In this document: positions 32,735-41,174 of the stretch, in pieces
Numbering within the stretch: position 1 is the first letter of the stretch
Layout of the letters: every line of letters begins with the position of its first letter
Origin: CAZHGD01 sp964531735
GTDB lineage: Bacteria; Armatimonadota; UBA10988
Reading direction: 5' to 3'
Assembly: GCA_964531735.1 (NCBI GenBank)
Contig: CAZHGD010000025.1
Location: 1-58,616 of the forward strand
DNA: 58,616 nucleotides
Position numbers and translations under genes: made by a program
The notes under the pieces: model-generated
What the model saw: the letters and a program-made list of their open reading frames with translations, nothing else
Database searches by the model: none
Told to the model about the DNA's origin: nothing

Positions 32735-35194
32735 CTACCCCACCTCGGCCAGCTTCCCCCGCTCGCGGAACCGCTGCTCGACGAAGCCCGCCAGCGTCTC
32801 GTGGCCTGGCGCGGCCAGGTAGGGATCGCGCCGCACCAGGTCGCGCGCGGCTTCGCGGGTCAGTTCGAGCAGCGCGGCGTCGCGGGCCAGGTTGGCCACG
32901 CGGAAGTCCATGCTGCCGCTCTGGCGCGTGCCGCCCAGTTCGCCGGGTCCGCGCAGGTCAAGGTCCGCTTCGGCCAGCTTGAACCCGTCGGTGTGGCTGA
33001 CCATCAGGCGCAGCCGCGCGCGCGCGTCACGGTACTGCAGGGCGTTCTCGTCGTCGGCCAGCTCGGGGTTGTACTTCGCGTCGGTGAGCAGGAAGCAGGC
33101 GCTCTCGTGACTGCCGCGACCAACGCGGCCGCGCAACTGGTGCAGTTGCGCCAGACCGAAGCGGTCGGCGTTGACGATCAGCATCATGGTCGCGTTCGGC
33201 ACATCGATGCCGACCTCGATCACCGTGGTGGCCGCCAGGATCTGCACCGTGCCGGCGCGGAACTGGTCCATCACCTCGTCCTTCTCCGCCGACTTCAGCC
33301 GGCCATGGACCAGGCCCACGGTGAACGTCTTGAAGTGCTCGCGCAGGTGCTCGGCCATCGCCGTGGCCGCTTCCACATCGGCCAGGCTTTCTGACTCCTC
33401 CACCAGCGGGCAGACCACATAGGCCTGCCGGCCCTCGCGCAGCCGCTCCTTCATCAGTTGGTACAGCTCACGCCGCCGGCCCAGCGGCCACCAACTGGTC
33501 GCGATCGGCTGGCGGCCGGCCGGTAGTTCATCGATGGTGCTGACGTCCAGCTCACCGTAGACCGTCAGCGCCAAGGTGCGCGGGATCGGCGTCGCGGTCA
33601 TCACCAGCACATCGGGCGTGACGCCTTTGCTGCTCAGCAGCTTGCGCTGCAAGACGCCGAAACGGTGCTGCTCGTCCACCACCACCAGGCCGAGCGCGTC
33701 GAAGTCGACGGCTTCCTGGTAGAGCGCGTGCGTGCCGACCGCGATCTGCGTCTCGCCCTGGCGCAGCCGCGCCAGCGATTCGCGGCGCTGGCGGGTGCCG
33801 GCACGGCCGGTCAACAGGTCACAGGTCACGCCCAGCGGCTCACACCAGTGCCGCAGCACACGATGGTGCTGCTCCGCCAGAATCTCGGTCGGCACCATCA
33901 GCGCGGCCTGGTAGCCGGCGTCCACCACCGTCAGCATGGCCGACAGCGCCACCAGCGTCTTGCCCGAGCCGACGTCGCCCTGCACCAGCCGGTTCATCGG
34001 CACCGGCTCGGCCAGATCGCGCTGGATTTCCTTCAGGACGCGCTGTTGGGCACCGGTCAGATCGAACGGCAGCAACTCGTGCAGGCGCTGCACCAACCGC
34101 GAATCGGTCTCGAAGGCGATGCCTTGGCCGCGGTGGTCGTACTCGTGCCGGCGCTGCGCCAGCGCGACTTGCAGGCCGAAGAACTCCTCGAACACGAGCC
34201 GCCGCCGCGCCAGGAGCCGCGCGTCTTCGGACTCGGGGAAGTGGAACGAGCGGATCGCTTCCGGCCGGCCAACCAGGTCCCAGTCCTCGCGCACGTCGGG
34301 CGGCAGCACCTCCACGACTTCCGGCAGATAGTGATCGAGGGCCTGCTTGACCCATCGCCGCACCGTGGTCTGCGGCAAGCCCTCGGTGAGTGGATAGATC
34401 GGCACCAGCCGCCCGGTATGGATCGGGTCGGCGTCGGGCTCCAGGATCTCCCAGGCCGGCTGCACGATCTGGAACCGATGGTACTTGCTGACCTGCACGC
34501 GGCCCGAGAAGATGATGGTCTGGTCGACAGCCAACTGGTCGCGCAGCCACGGTTGGTTGAACCAGACCAGGTCGAGCCAGCCGCTGCCGTCGCTGACCAT
34601 CGCTTTGATGACGCGCACGCCGCCGCGCCGCGGGATGATCTCCTCAACCGCCCGCACGCGCGCCTCGAACGTGGCCATCTGCCCGATGGCCACCTCGCCC
34701 AGCCGCGCCATGTGCGAGCGGTCTTCGTGTCGCCGCGGGAAGTGGAACAGCAGGTCGCCGATGGTCTCGAGACCGAGGCGAGCCAGCGTCTTGGCCCGCT
34801 GCGGGCCGACGCCTTTCAGGTACTGGATCGGCGAAGACAGGTCGTGGCCGCCCCGCGCGGGCGCCGACGGCGGTGCCGGCCGGTCCGGCGGCGACGGCGC
34901 GTGGGTCTCCGGCCGGGGCTCCTCCAGCAACGCATCCAGGCGGCGTTTGGCTTCGCGCAGCAGCTTGGCGCGCTGTTCGGCGGGCTCCAACAGGTAGCCG
35001 CTGAAGATGGCCTCGAGGCGGTCGAGGTGGCCGCGCGCGGGATCGCCGGCCGTGGTGAACGCCTGCGCCTGGCGCACCAGGCGCAGCAACTGAGCGTCGA
35101 AGCCGCCGACACCGGCGTAGTTGCGGCAGCCGGTGCGGTACTCGACCCTCAATGGCGGAAGCATGCGTTGAAGCAGCTCCGCCAGCTCAGCCAT
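32735..35194 (-). CDS. recG: ATP-dependent DNA helicase RecG
   Basis: 819 residues. The N-terminal wedge/OB region (IQYLKGVGPQRAKTLARLGL, DLLFHFPRRHEDRS) precedes the SF2 motor: Walker A LVQGDVGSGKTLVAL, DEQHRFGVLQR (motif II), VMTATPIPRTLALTVYGELD (motif III) and TTVIEVGIDVPNATMMLI / QLHQLRGRVGRG (motifs V and VI). Role: reverses stalled replication forks and processes branched DNA. An extra ~120-residue N-terminal extension precedes the wedge domain, as in several phyla. ATG 35194 overlaps the upstream methyltransferase stop by 8 bases. Confidence 0.97.
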   Translation of the reverse strand: MAELAELLQRMLPPLRVEYRTGCRNYAGVGGFDAQLLRLVRQAQAFTTAGDPARGHLDRLEAIFSGYLLEPAEQRAKLLREAKRRLDALLEEPRPETHAPSPPDRPAPPSAPARGGHDLSSPIQYLKGVGPQRAKTLARLGLETIGDLLFHFPRRHEDRSHMARLGEVAIGQMATFEARVRAVEEIIPRRGGVRVIKAMVSDGSGWLDLVWFNQPWLRDQLAVDQTIIFSGRVQVSKYHRFQIVQPAWEILEPDADPIHTGRLVPIYPLTEGLPQTTVRRWVKQALDHYLPEVVEVLPPDVREDWDLVGRPEAIRSFHFPESEDARLLARRRLVFEEFFGLQVALAQRRHEYDHRGQGIAFETDSRLVQRLHELLPFDLTGAQQRVLKEIQRDLAEPVPMNRLVQGDVGSGKTLVALSAMLTVVDAGYQAALMVPTEILAEQHHRVLRHWCEPLGVTCDLLTGRAGTRQRRESLARLRQGETQIAVGTHALYQEAVDFDALGLVVVDEQHRFGVLQRKLLSSKGVTPDVLVMTATPIPRTLALTVYGELDVSTIDELPAGRQPIATSWWPLGRRRELYQLMKERLREGRQAYVVCPLVEESESLADVEAATAMAEHLREHFKTFTVGLVHGRLKSAEKDEVMDQFRAGTVQILAATTVIEVGIDVPNATMMLIVNADRFGLAQLHQLRGRVGRGSHESACFLLTDAKYNPELADDENALQYRDARARLRLMVSHTDGFKLAEADLDLRGPGELGGTRQSGSMDFRVANLARDAALLELTREAARDLVRRDPYLAAPGHETLAGFVEQRFRERGKLAEVG

Positions 35195-35804
35195 CGCTCA
35201 CCTCGCGAATCGACCGCAGCACGCGATAGCCGCCCGACTTGTCGATGCACTCGGCGGCACCGAGCAGTTCGACCAGCCGCTTCTCCAGTGTCTTCACGCC
35301 GAGGTGCTTGTAGCCCACCAGCCACAGCGCGCCGCCCGGGCGCAAGGCACCGGCCGCCGCTTCCAGCAGCGGCATGACCACCTTCCAGCCAGCCCGGATC
35401 GGCGGGTTGGTGAGCACCACGTCCTGTGGCGGCAGCTCGGGCACCACTGGTGCAGCAGTCTCGATCACGGTGACATTGTGCAGCCCGTTGAGCAGCGCGT
35501 TCTGCCGCGCCAACTCGGCCGCGCGCCGGTTCACCTCGCACAGCGTGATGGTGCCGGTCGGTCCGGCCAGGCGCGCCGCCACCAGGCCCATTGGTCCGTA
35601 GCCGGCGCCGACGTCGAGCACACTGGCGCCGGTGGCGATCTCCATCGCCTCGATCAGCAAGCGGCTGCCCGGATCGACGCGGTCGGGCGAGAAGACGCCA
35701 TGGTCGGTCATGAACCGCCAGGCTTCGCCGCGCAGCGTGGCGGTGATCTCGCGGGGTTCGGACGGGCTCTGGGGGTCGTCGCTGTAGTAGTGGTCAGCGG
35801 GCAT
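35187..35804 (-). CDS. Class I SAM methyltransferase, RsmC/RlmG-like
   Basis: 205 residues. Motif I is SVLDVGAGYGPMGLVAARL and the substrate motif NPPIRAG (N-P-P-[FYI]) is that of N2-guanine or adenine RNA methyltransferases. The N-terminus (ITATLRGEAWRFMTDHGVFSP) matches the conserved start of RsmC C-terminal domains that methylate 16S rRNA G1207. It is the short, single-domain version. Adjacent recG starts within its last codons, suggesting coupling; the pairing is common for housekeeping genes. Confidence is high for the methyltransferase, lower for the exact rRNA site. Confidence 0.88.
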   Translation of the reverse strand: MPADHYYSDDPQSPSEPREITATLRGEAWRFMTDHGVFSPDRVDPGSRLLIEAMEIATGASVLDVGAGYGPMGLVAARLAGPTGTITLCEVNRRAAELARQNALLNGLHNVTVIETAAPVVPELPPQDVVLTNPPIRAGWKVVMPLLEAAAGALRPGGALWLVGYKHLGVKTLEKRLVELLGAAECIDKSGGYRVLRSIREVSDG

Positions 35805-35884
35805 GGAGCATGGGCCTCGGGTGCTGCCGATTATAGGCCGCCAGGGCGGCGACGGTCAACGCAAGACCCGGCGCACGGCGGAGC

Positions 35885-36802
35885 TCAACTGGCCGCTGCC
35901 ACCTCGCGCAGCCGCGCCACGTCGCGCATCGGCGGCTCGCCGAAGAGGCGCTTGTACTCGCGGCTGAACTGCGAGGCATCGTCGTAACCGACGCGGTAAC
36001 CGGCCCCGGCGGCGTCGAGGTCCTCGGCCAGCAGCAGGCGCCGCGCCTCCTGCAAGCGGAGCTGCTTCTGGAACTGCAGCGGGCTCATCGCGGTCACGGC
36101 CTTGAAGTGCGCGTGGAAGCCCGAGACACTCATGCCCAGGTCGCGGGCCAGGTCCTCGACGCGCAGGGGCTGGTCGAAGCTGTCTCGGAGCCGTTCGACA
36201 GCCCGGGCGATGCGGTGGCCATGGCCGCCGAGCACGGCCAGGTGGCGCAGTCGGTCGCCCTGGTCACCCACCAGCAGGCGATAGACGATCTCGCGAATGG
36301 CCAGCGGCGCGAGGAGCCGGGCCGCCTCAGGCTCTTCGGCCAGCCGCACCAGCCGGACCATGGCGTCAAGCAGTTCGGCGGTCAGCGGGCTGACGTTCAT
36401 CGCCCTGGCGTCGGCGGCGCGCCGTGACGGCAGGTGGCCGGCCTCGACCAGCACCGAGCTGACCAGCGCAGGATCGAGGTTCAGCACCAGGCCCAGGAAC
36501 GGCCGGGCTTCGTCGGCCTCGGTGATGTGCGTGACCGTCGGCAGATCGAGGGCGACCAGCAGGTAGTGGTACGGGTCGTAGTGGAACACCTCGCCGCCGA
36601 GCAAGACCTCCTTGCTGCCCTGGACGATCAGACAGAGGGCCGGCGAGGCCACGCCGTGGAGCGGGCCCAGGCAGCGCGAAATGCGGTACAGGCGCAGTTC
36701 GTCCAGCGGCGTGACCGCACCGTCCGCCGGCAAGGCACGCAGCAGGCGCTCGACCAGCTCCTGACGGTTGGCCTCCATCCGCTGGGTGTCCCGCTCAGTC
36801 AA
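35885..36802 (-). CDS. AraC-family transcriptional regulator (AraC-type N-terminal arm, YqhC-like)
   Basis: 305 residues. The N-terminal cupin-like arm domain (PALCLIVQGSKEVLLGGEVFHYDPYHYLLVALDLPT) is typical of the AraC_N group including YqhC. The C-terminal pair of helix-turn-helix motifs lies in LRVEDLARDLGMSVSGFHAHFKAVTAMSPLQFQKQLRL and GAGYRVGYDDASQFSREYKRLFG. Start: TTG 36802 has AGGAGAGG upstream; ATG 36778 is an alternative. It is divergent from the cupin and aldo/keto reductase genes, with a 200-base intergenic region likely containing its binding sites. By analogy with YqhC it probably activates them in response to aldehydes or related compounds (inference). Confidence 0.92.
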   Translation of the reverse strand: MTERDTQRMEANRQELVERLLRALPADGAVTPLDELRLYRISRCLGPLHGVASPALCLIVQGSKEVLLGGEVFHYDPYHYLLVALDLPTVTHITEADEARPFLGLVLNLDPALVSSVLVEAGHLPSRRAADARAMNVSPLTAELLDAMVRLVRLAEEPEAARLLAPLAIREIVYRLLVGDQGDRLRHLAVLGGHGHRIARAVERLRDSFDQPLRVEDLARDLGMSVSGFHAHFKAVTAMSPLQFQKQLRLQEARRLLLAEDLDAAGAGYRVGYDDASQFSREYKRLFGEPPMRDVARLREVAAAS

Positions 36803-37002
36803 CCGGCCTCTCCTGGCGCCATTCTACCTCGCCGCCGCGCCGATGGTGACAATGCTCCGCGCTTCTGGAGAATCGTCCAAGATCATTCGAGTTCTGTCCT
36901 ACGCCGCTGGACGTGCCCGTGGCACCATTCGATCAGCAGTGAGGCGGCCACCAAGCTGGTCACCCAGACCCGCGGCGCGGGCCGCTCGGAAGGCGTTGCA
37001 GC

Positions 37003-37401
37003 ATGGATATCAGCAGGATCGGCGCCCGGCCGTCGAGCCAGGGGCCAAGCGACTGGTTCACCGGCACCGTGCGCGTGGACCCCCTTCTTGAGGCCGATGC
37101 CCCGGCCCGCGTCTCGGGCGCGAGCGTCGCCTTCGAGCCCGGCGCCCGCACGGCTTGGCACACCCATCCGCTGGGCCAGACGTTGCTCGTCACCGCCGGC
37201 TGTGGTCGCGCCCAGCAGTGGGGTGGTCCGGTGGCGGAGCTTCGGCCGGGTGACGTCGTCTGGTTCGCACCCGGCGAGAAGCACTGGCACGGCGCGGCAC
37301 CGACCACGGCGATGACCCACCTCGCCATTCAGGAGCGGCTCGACGGCTCCGCCGTGCAGTGGCTCGAGCACGTCAGCGACGAGCAGTACCAGGGGAGGTA
37401 G
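37003..37401 (+). CDS. Cupin-domain protein
   Basis: 132 residues, a single small cupin. The metal site motif 1 is PGARTAWHTHPLGQTLLVTAG (two His, with Gln) and motif 2 is RPGDVVWFAPGEKHWHG. The family includes cupins next to carboxymuconolactone decarboxylase and AKR genes; a lyase or isomerase role on small carbonyl compounds is possible. ATG 37003 has GGAAGG 9 bases upstream. Two bases separate it from the aldo/keto reductase gene, implying co-expression under the divergent AraC regulator. Confidence 0.9.
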   Translation: MDISRIGARPSSQGPSDWFTGTVRVDPLLEADAPARVSGASVAFEPGARTAWHTHPLGQTLLVTAGCGRAQQWGGPVAELRPGDVVWFAPGEKHWHGAAPTTAMTHLAIQERLDGSAVQWLEHVSDEQYQGR

Positions 37402-37403
37402 CC

Positions 37404-38552
37404 ATGCAGTACCGCAACTTCGGGCGACTGGACTGGCAAGCATCGGCGTTGGGCTTCGGCTGTATGCGCTTGCCCACCACCGACGGACAACCGTGGGGGC
37501 CGAACGTCGCTGAACCACAAGCCATCAGCATGGTCCGCCACGCCATCGACGCCGGCCTCAACTACGTCGACACGGCCTATCCCTACCACCAAGGCCAGAG
37601 CGAGCGCGTGGTGGGCCTGGCACTGCGCGGCGGCTACCGCGACCGCGTCAAGCTGGCCACCAAGCTGCCGCTGTGGCACGTGACGGGACCCGACGACTTC
37701 GACCGGCTCCTCGGTGAGCAGCTCGACCGGTTGCAGACGGACCATGTCGACTGCTACCTGCTCCACGCGCTGAACCGGCAGCACTGGGCGACGGTCAGGC
37801 AGCACGACCTCCTGGCCAGGGCCGAGGCGGCGCTGGCCGACGGCCGGATCCGGCACCTGGGCTTCTCGTTCCATGACGAGTACGCGCTGTTCGAGGAGAT
37901 CGTCACGGCGTATGACTGGACGTTCTGCCAGATCCAGTACAACTACATGGACACCGACCACCAGGCCGGCGAACGCGGTCTGAAGCTCGCCGCCGGTCTC
38001 GGGCTGGCGGTGGTCATCATGGAGCCGCTGCTCGGTGGCCGCCTGGCCAACCCGCCGGCCGAGGTCCGTGCAGCCATGGCGCCGGCGCCCGGCGGCCGCG
38101 CGCCGGCCGAGTGGGCGCTGGATTGGCTGTGGGATCAGCCCGAGGTGTCGGTGGTACTCAGCGGCATGAGCACCATGGCGCAGGTGGCGGCCAATCTGGC
38201 CGCCGCCGAACGCTCCGCGGTCAGCAGCTTCGGCGCCGGTGAGCACGCCGTGATCACCGCGGCCAGGGAGTGCTACCGGGCGCGGACCGCCGTCAACTGC
38301 ACCAACTGCCGCTACTGCCTGCCGTGCCCGGCCGGCGTGGACATCCCGGCCAACTTCCGCTTCCTCAACGACGGCCACCTGTACGACGACTGGGACGGCG
38401 TCCGCACGATGTACCCCCTGTTCGTGCCGGCCGACCAGCGCGCCGATCAGTGCGTGGCCTGCAACGACTGCGCCGACAAGTGTCCGCAGCAGATCCCCAT
38501 CAGCGACTGGATGCCCAAGGTAGCCGCGCAACTGGCGAAGCCTGCGGCCTGA
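37404..38552 (+). CDS. Aldo/keto reductase with C-terminal 4Fe-4S ferredoxin-type domain
   Basis: 382 residues. The barrel has FGRLDWQASALGFGCMRLP, HAIDAGLNYVDTAYPYHQGQSE (catalytic Asp and Tyr), VKLATKLPLWH (Lys) and YLLHALNRQHW. The C-terminal ~90 residues hold two Cys clusters, CTNCRYCLPCPAGVDIP and CVACNDCADKCPQQIP, predicted to bind 4Fe-4S clusters. Such predicted aldo/keto oxidoreductases occur in anaerobes and soil bacteria; substrate unknown. ATG 37404 has AGGGGAGG upstream. A truncated Tat-signal reading frame with its own strong ribosome binding site follows 13 bases later. Confidence 0.93.
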   Translation: MQYRNFGRLDWQASALGFGCMRLPTTDGQPWGPNVAEPQAISMVRHAIDAGLNYVDTAYPYHQGQSERVVGLALRGGYRDRVKLATKLPLWHVTGPDDFDRLLGEQLDRLQTDHVDCYLLHALNRQHWATVRQHDLLARAEAALADGRIRHLGFSFHDEYALFEEIVTAYDWTFCQIQYNYMDTDHQAGERGLKLAAGLGLAVVIMEPLLGGRLANPPAEVRAAMAPAPGGRAPAEWALDWLWDQPEVSVVLSGMSTMAQVAANLAAAERSAVSSFGAGEHAVITAARECYRARTAVNCTNCRYCLPCPAGVDIPANFRFLNDGHLYDDWDGVRTMYPLFVPADQRADQCVACNDCADKCPQQIPISDWMPKVAAQLAKPAA

Positions 38553-38565
38553 AGGAGGTGTCCGA

Positions 38566-38619
38566 ATGAGCCAGCTAATCGGGCGACGCACGTTCATGAA
38601 GCAGAGCGCCGCCACGTAG
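38566..38619 (+). pseudogene. Truncated gene start: 17-codon Tat-signal stub
   Basis: A strong AAGGAGGTG precedes ATG 38566. The 17-residue product MSQLIGRRTFMKQSAAT has a twin-arginine motif (RRTFMK) and the polar start of a Tat signal peptide, then a stop at 38617-38619 where the hydrophobic core should begin. No continuation is seen in any frame before prepilin 3. It is best explained as the 5' end of an exported oxidoreductase gene, once the third gene of the cupin-AKR operon, whose remainder was lost by deletion. Confidence 0.6.
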
Positions 38620-38695
38620 GGACAGTTCCGAGGCAGGTCGCCCTCGCGCGCCGCCCAGTGGCCAACACACTGTCTCTCGGTAGCGTCCCAACAAC

Positions 38696-38730
38696 CCACG
38701 GCCCGGGTGCGGGGCGCACCCGGGCCGTGG
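38696..38730 (-). terminator. Strong hairpin downstream of prepilin 3 and the Tat stub
   Basis: A perfect 15-base-pair stem (38696-38710 with 38716-38730) and a 5-base loop. It sits 18 bases beyond the prepilin 3 stop on the minus strand and can also stop plus-strand transcription from the AKR operon. The T-tract is weak on both sides. Confidence 0.65.
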
Positions 38731-38748
38731 TCGTTGCGGAGGAGCTGA

Positions 38749-39471
38749 TCAGTTGTTGTCGTAGAGGCAGCCCGCGCTGCCGAACGGCTCGTTGATCAAG
38801 GCGTTGTACGAGACCGACTTGACGTGGCCGTCGTGGAAGGTCGCGTTGGCCAACAGGTTGTGGCGCGGATAGGCCAACGTGGCTCCGGATTCCCAGGACT
38901 GCTTCGCGCCGAAGGTGGTGTTGGCCGCGCCACCCAGGTAGTACGGCGTGCGGAAGAAGTAGAGGTTCGGTTCGTCCACTTCGGTCCAGCCCGCCGGGTC
39001 GCGCGGGTTCGGCACCGGCGTGAAGGCGCCCGCATCGGCAATCAGGACCGTCCCGGCCGGGTTCTTCAACTCGGTCAGCGACGAGATGAGGTTGACGTTG
39101 CTGCTCGGGCTGGCGGTGATCCAGTTGATCCCGTAGTTGGAGCGGAAGGTCGCCGCCGTGCTGGTGAACTTGGCGCTGGGGCAGGTGAAGATCTGCGCGT
39201 TCTTGCTGTAGGTGTAGGCCAGCACCATCCACGTCGAGCCGGTCACCGCATACGGCATGATCTTCTCGTCATAGTCTTGCGAGTACATCATCGCCGCGTT
39301 GCCGATCTGCTTGAGATTCGACGCGCAGCTCGACTGCCGGGCCTTCTCGCGGGCTTTGGCGAAGACCGGGAACAAGATGGCGGCCAGAATGGCGATGATC
39401 GCGATCACCACCAACAACTCGATCAGCGTGAAGCCCCGGCGCCGGGATGCTTCACTGGTCACGTACTGCAT
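38749..39471 (-). CDS. Type IV prepilin-like protein (DUF1559/H-x9-DG), copy 3
   Basis: 240 residues. The prepilin N-terminus RRRGFTLIELLVVIAIIAI is followed by FPVFAKAREKARQSSC. The C-terminal HNLLANATFHDGHVKS is H-x9-DG. ATG 39471 has AGGAGAG upstream and lies inside the last codons of the LacI-type gene, so it is translationally linked to that regulator (20-base overlap). This arrangement of regulator then prepilin recurs in this kind of genome for sugar-responsive units. A strong hairpin follows. Confidence 0.9.
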   Translation of the reverse strand: MQYVTSEASRRRGFTLIELLVVIAIIAILAAILFPVFAKAREKARQSSCASNLKQIGNAAMMYSQDYDEKIMPYAVTGSTWMVLAYTYSKNAQIFTCPSAKFTSTAATFRSNYGINWITASPSSNVNLISSLTELKNPAGTVLIADAGAFTPVPNPRDPAGWTEVDEPNLYFFRTPYYLGGAANTTFGAKQSWESGATLAYPRHNLLANATFHDGHVKSVSYNALINEPFGSAGCLYDNN

Positions 39472-40546
39472 CGCTTGGCTCTCCTTCGGTGACCGCGGTC
39501 AGATCGGCTGCGGGCACCGTGTACTGACTGGACTCTCGGAGCACGAGGCGGCAGTCCAAGGCCACCACCTCGGGCGGGTCGGTGTCGGTGCTGGAGAGGA
39601 CCCGTTTGACGGCTTCCCGACCAGCTTCATACGAAGGCTGCTGGACCGAGCTCAGCGGCGGCACCGCATACTGGGCCAGCTCAAGATTGTCGAACCCGAA
39701 CAGCGCCAGGTCGTCGGGGATGCGCAGGCCCAGCCGCTGACAGGTGCGCCAGGCGCCGGTCGCGGCATGGTCACTCACGCAGGCCAACGCCGTCGGCGGC
39801 TCGGGCCGCTGCATCAGTTGCTCAATCATCGCGTCGGTGGCGGCAATCAGTTCGGCGGTGGAACTCCAGGTCAGGCTCACGGCCAGTGGTTCCAGGCCGT
39901 GCGCCGCCATCGCGTCGAGGTAGCCGAGCCGCCGGTCGATGCTCGATTGCAGGTACCAGCGACCGGGCTCCACCACGTCGAGGCCACCGAGATAGGCCAC
40001 CCGCCGGTGGCCCTGCGCGATGAAGTGCTCGGTCACCTGCTGGAGCGCCTCGCGGTTCTTGATGGTCAGTGAGGTCACGCCCGGCCGGTCGAGCTGGCGG
40101 TGCAGCACGGCCAGGGGCACGCCCGGTGGACGGTAGCGCAGGACCGGCGCCACTTCCTCGCCCACGGACGGGCTGACCACCACCAGACCCTCCACGCGGT
40201 TCTCGGCCAACACAGCCAGGTGGTTGACCTCGCCCGCGGCACTGTCGTTGGCGCAGCAGAGCAGCAGGCCATAGCCGGCCTCGGACGCCGCGTCCTCCAC
40301 GCCGGCGATGATCTCGTAGAAGACCGGGTGCCGGACGTTCATGACCATCAGCCCGAGCAGTCGCGACGCGCCCTTGGCCAGACCGCGCGCCATCCGGTTG
40401 GGGTGGTAGTTCAGCTCCTTGGCCACCCGGATCACCCGCTCGCGGGTTTCCTCAGCCGCGAAACACTCCGGCCGGTTGTTCAGAATCGCGGACACCGTTG
40501 AAGGCGCCACCCCTGCGCGCTTGGCGATGTCTCGTATCGTGGCCAT
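39452..40546 (-). CDS. LacI/GalR-family transcriptional repressor
   Basis: 364 residues. The N-terminal helix-turn-helix is ATIRDIAKRAGVAPSTVSAILN with the hinge ELNYHPNRMARGLA. The periplasmic-binding-protein-like sensor domain follows (LMVMNVRHPVFYEIIAGVEDAA; YLGGLDVVEP; DDLALFGFDNLELAQYAVPPLSS). The effector is probably a sugar, unknown. ATG 40546 matches the family start; GTG 40555 is an in-frame alternative. An 18-base palindrome upstream (40576-40593) has the CG centre of LacI operators, suggesting autoregulation of this gene together with prepilin 3. Confidence 0.94.
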   Translation of the reverse strand: MATIRDIAKRAGVAPSTVSAILNNRPECFAAEETRERVIRVAKELNYHPNRMARGLAKGASRLLGLMVMNVRHPVFYEIIAGVEDAASEAGYGLLLCCANDSAAGEVNHLAVLAENRVEGLVVVSPSVGEEVAPVLRYRPPGVPLAVLHRQLDRPGVTSLTIKNREALQQVTEHFIAQGHRRVAYLGGLDVVEPGRWYLQSSIDRRLGYLDAMAAHGLEPLAVSLTWSSTAELIAATDAMIEQLMQRPEPPTALACVSDHAATGAWRTCQRLGLRIPDDLALFGFDNLELAQYAVPPLSSVQQPSYEAGREAVKRVLSSTDTDPPEVVALDCRLVLRESSQYTVPAADLTAVTEGEPSDAVRDQ

Positions 40547-40575
40547 GCTCTGCACCGTTCCATACGAAGCGTGTT

Positions 40576-40593
40576 ATATGAAACGGTTCATAT
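40576..40593. promoter_or_regulatory. LacI-type operator upstream of the LacI-family gene
   Basis: ATATGAAACGGTTCATAT: inverted half-sites (ATATGAA/TTCATAT) around a CG centre, as in LacI/GalR operators. It starts 30 bases before ATG 40546 on the minus strand, in an unusually AT-rich spot, consistent with overlap of the promoter and autorepression. Confidence 0.65.
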
Positions 40594-40769
40594 CATACCC
40601 GCGGTTCCGCCGTCAAGGGGTTTGGCGGAGAATTCATGGGGCTGCCGCTCGCGCGACACGGCACCGACACACGGCGCCGAGGACGACGCCGATGGTCCGG
40701 TCGCCGGCGTTGCCGCGTGGCCGGGCCGCGCGGCCGCGGTCGGCGGGCGAGTTGCGCGCTAGGGGACGG

Positions 40770-41138
40770 TCAGGACCGCGGAGCCTGGTAGTGCGCGGCG
40801 GCCCGCACGACCAGCCCATCGGGGCCGAACTCGAAGTGCTCGGCCGCCAGGCGGCCACCGACCGAGCGGTAGTACAGGCACAGGCTGTCCACGCCCACCA
40901 GCACGTCGAGCAACTCGAAGTGCAGGTCGGGTACCCGCGCCAGCGCCTGACGCCAGTACTCGCCGACCGCTGCCTGGCCGCGCAGCGTGCCGCTCGGCTC
41001 GCCCATGAGCTGGACGATGATCGGCGTGCTCATCGCGAAGTCGTCGGCGTAGTGGCTCAGGATGGCCGGCAGGTCGTGGGCGTTCCAGGCCGCGATCCAC
41101 TCGTCGGCAAAGCGGGCGGCGAACTCAGCGGTCAGCAT
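40770..41138 (-). CDS. NTF2-like/SnoaL-like protein
   Basis: 122 residues with the cone-shaped NTF2 fold signature: FADEWIAAWNAHDLPAILSHYADDFAMSTP at the N-terminus, GQAAVGEYWRQALARVPDLHFE, and a C-terminal strand pair (CLYYRSVGGRLAAEHFEFGPDGLVVRAAAHY). The family includes isomerases, hydrolases and many binding proteins; no catalytic set is obvious. ATG 41138 is preferred to an upstream in-frame start because AGGAG lies 7 bases before it. The gene stands alone between the LacI gene and a palindromic repeat. Confidence 0.87.
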   Translation of the reverse strand: MLTAEFAARFADEWIAAWNAHDLPAILSHYADDFAMSTPIIVQLMGEPSGTLRGQAAVGEYWRQALARVPDLHFELLDVLVGVDSLCLYYRSVGGRLAAEHFEFGPDGLVVRAAAHYQAPRS

Positions 41139-41174
41139 GAACGGACTCCTCAACAGGCGCAGGCTGGCCCGGCA

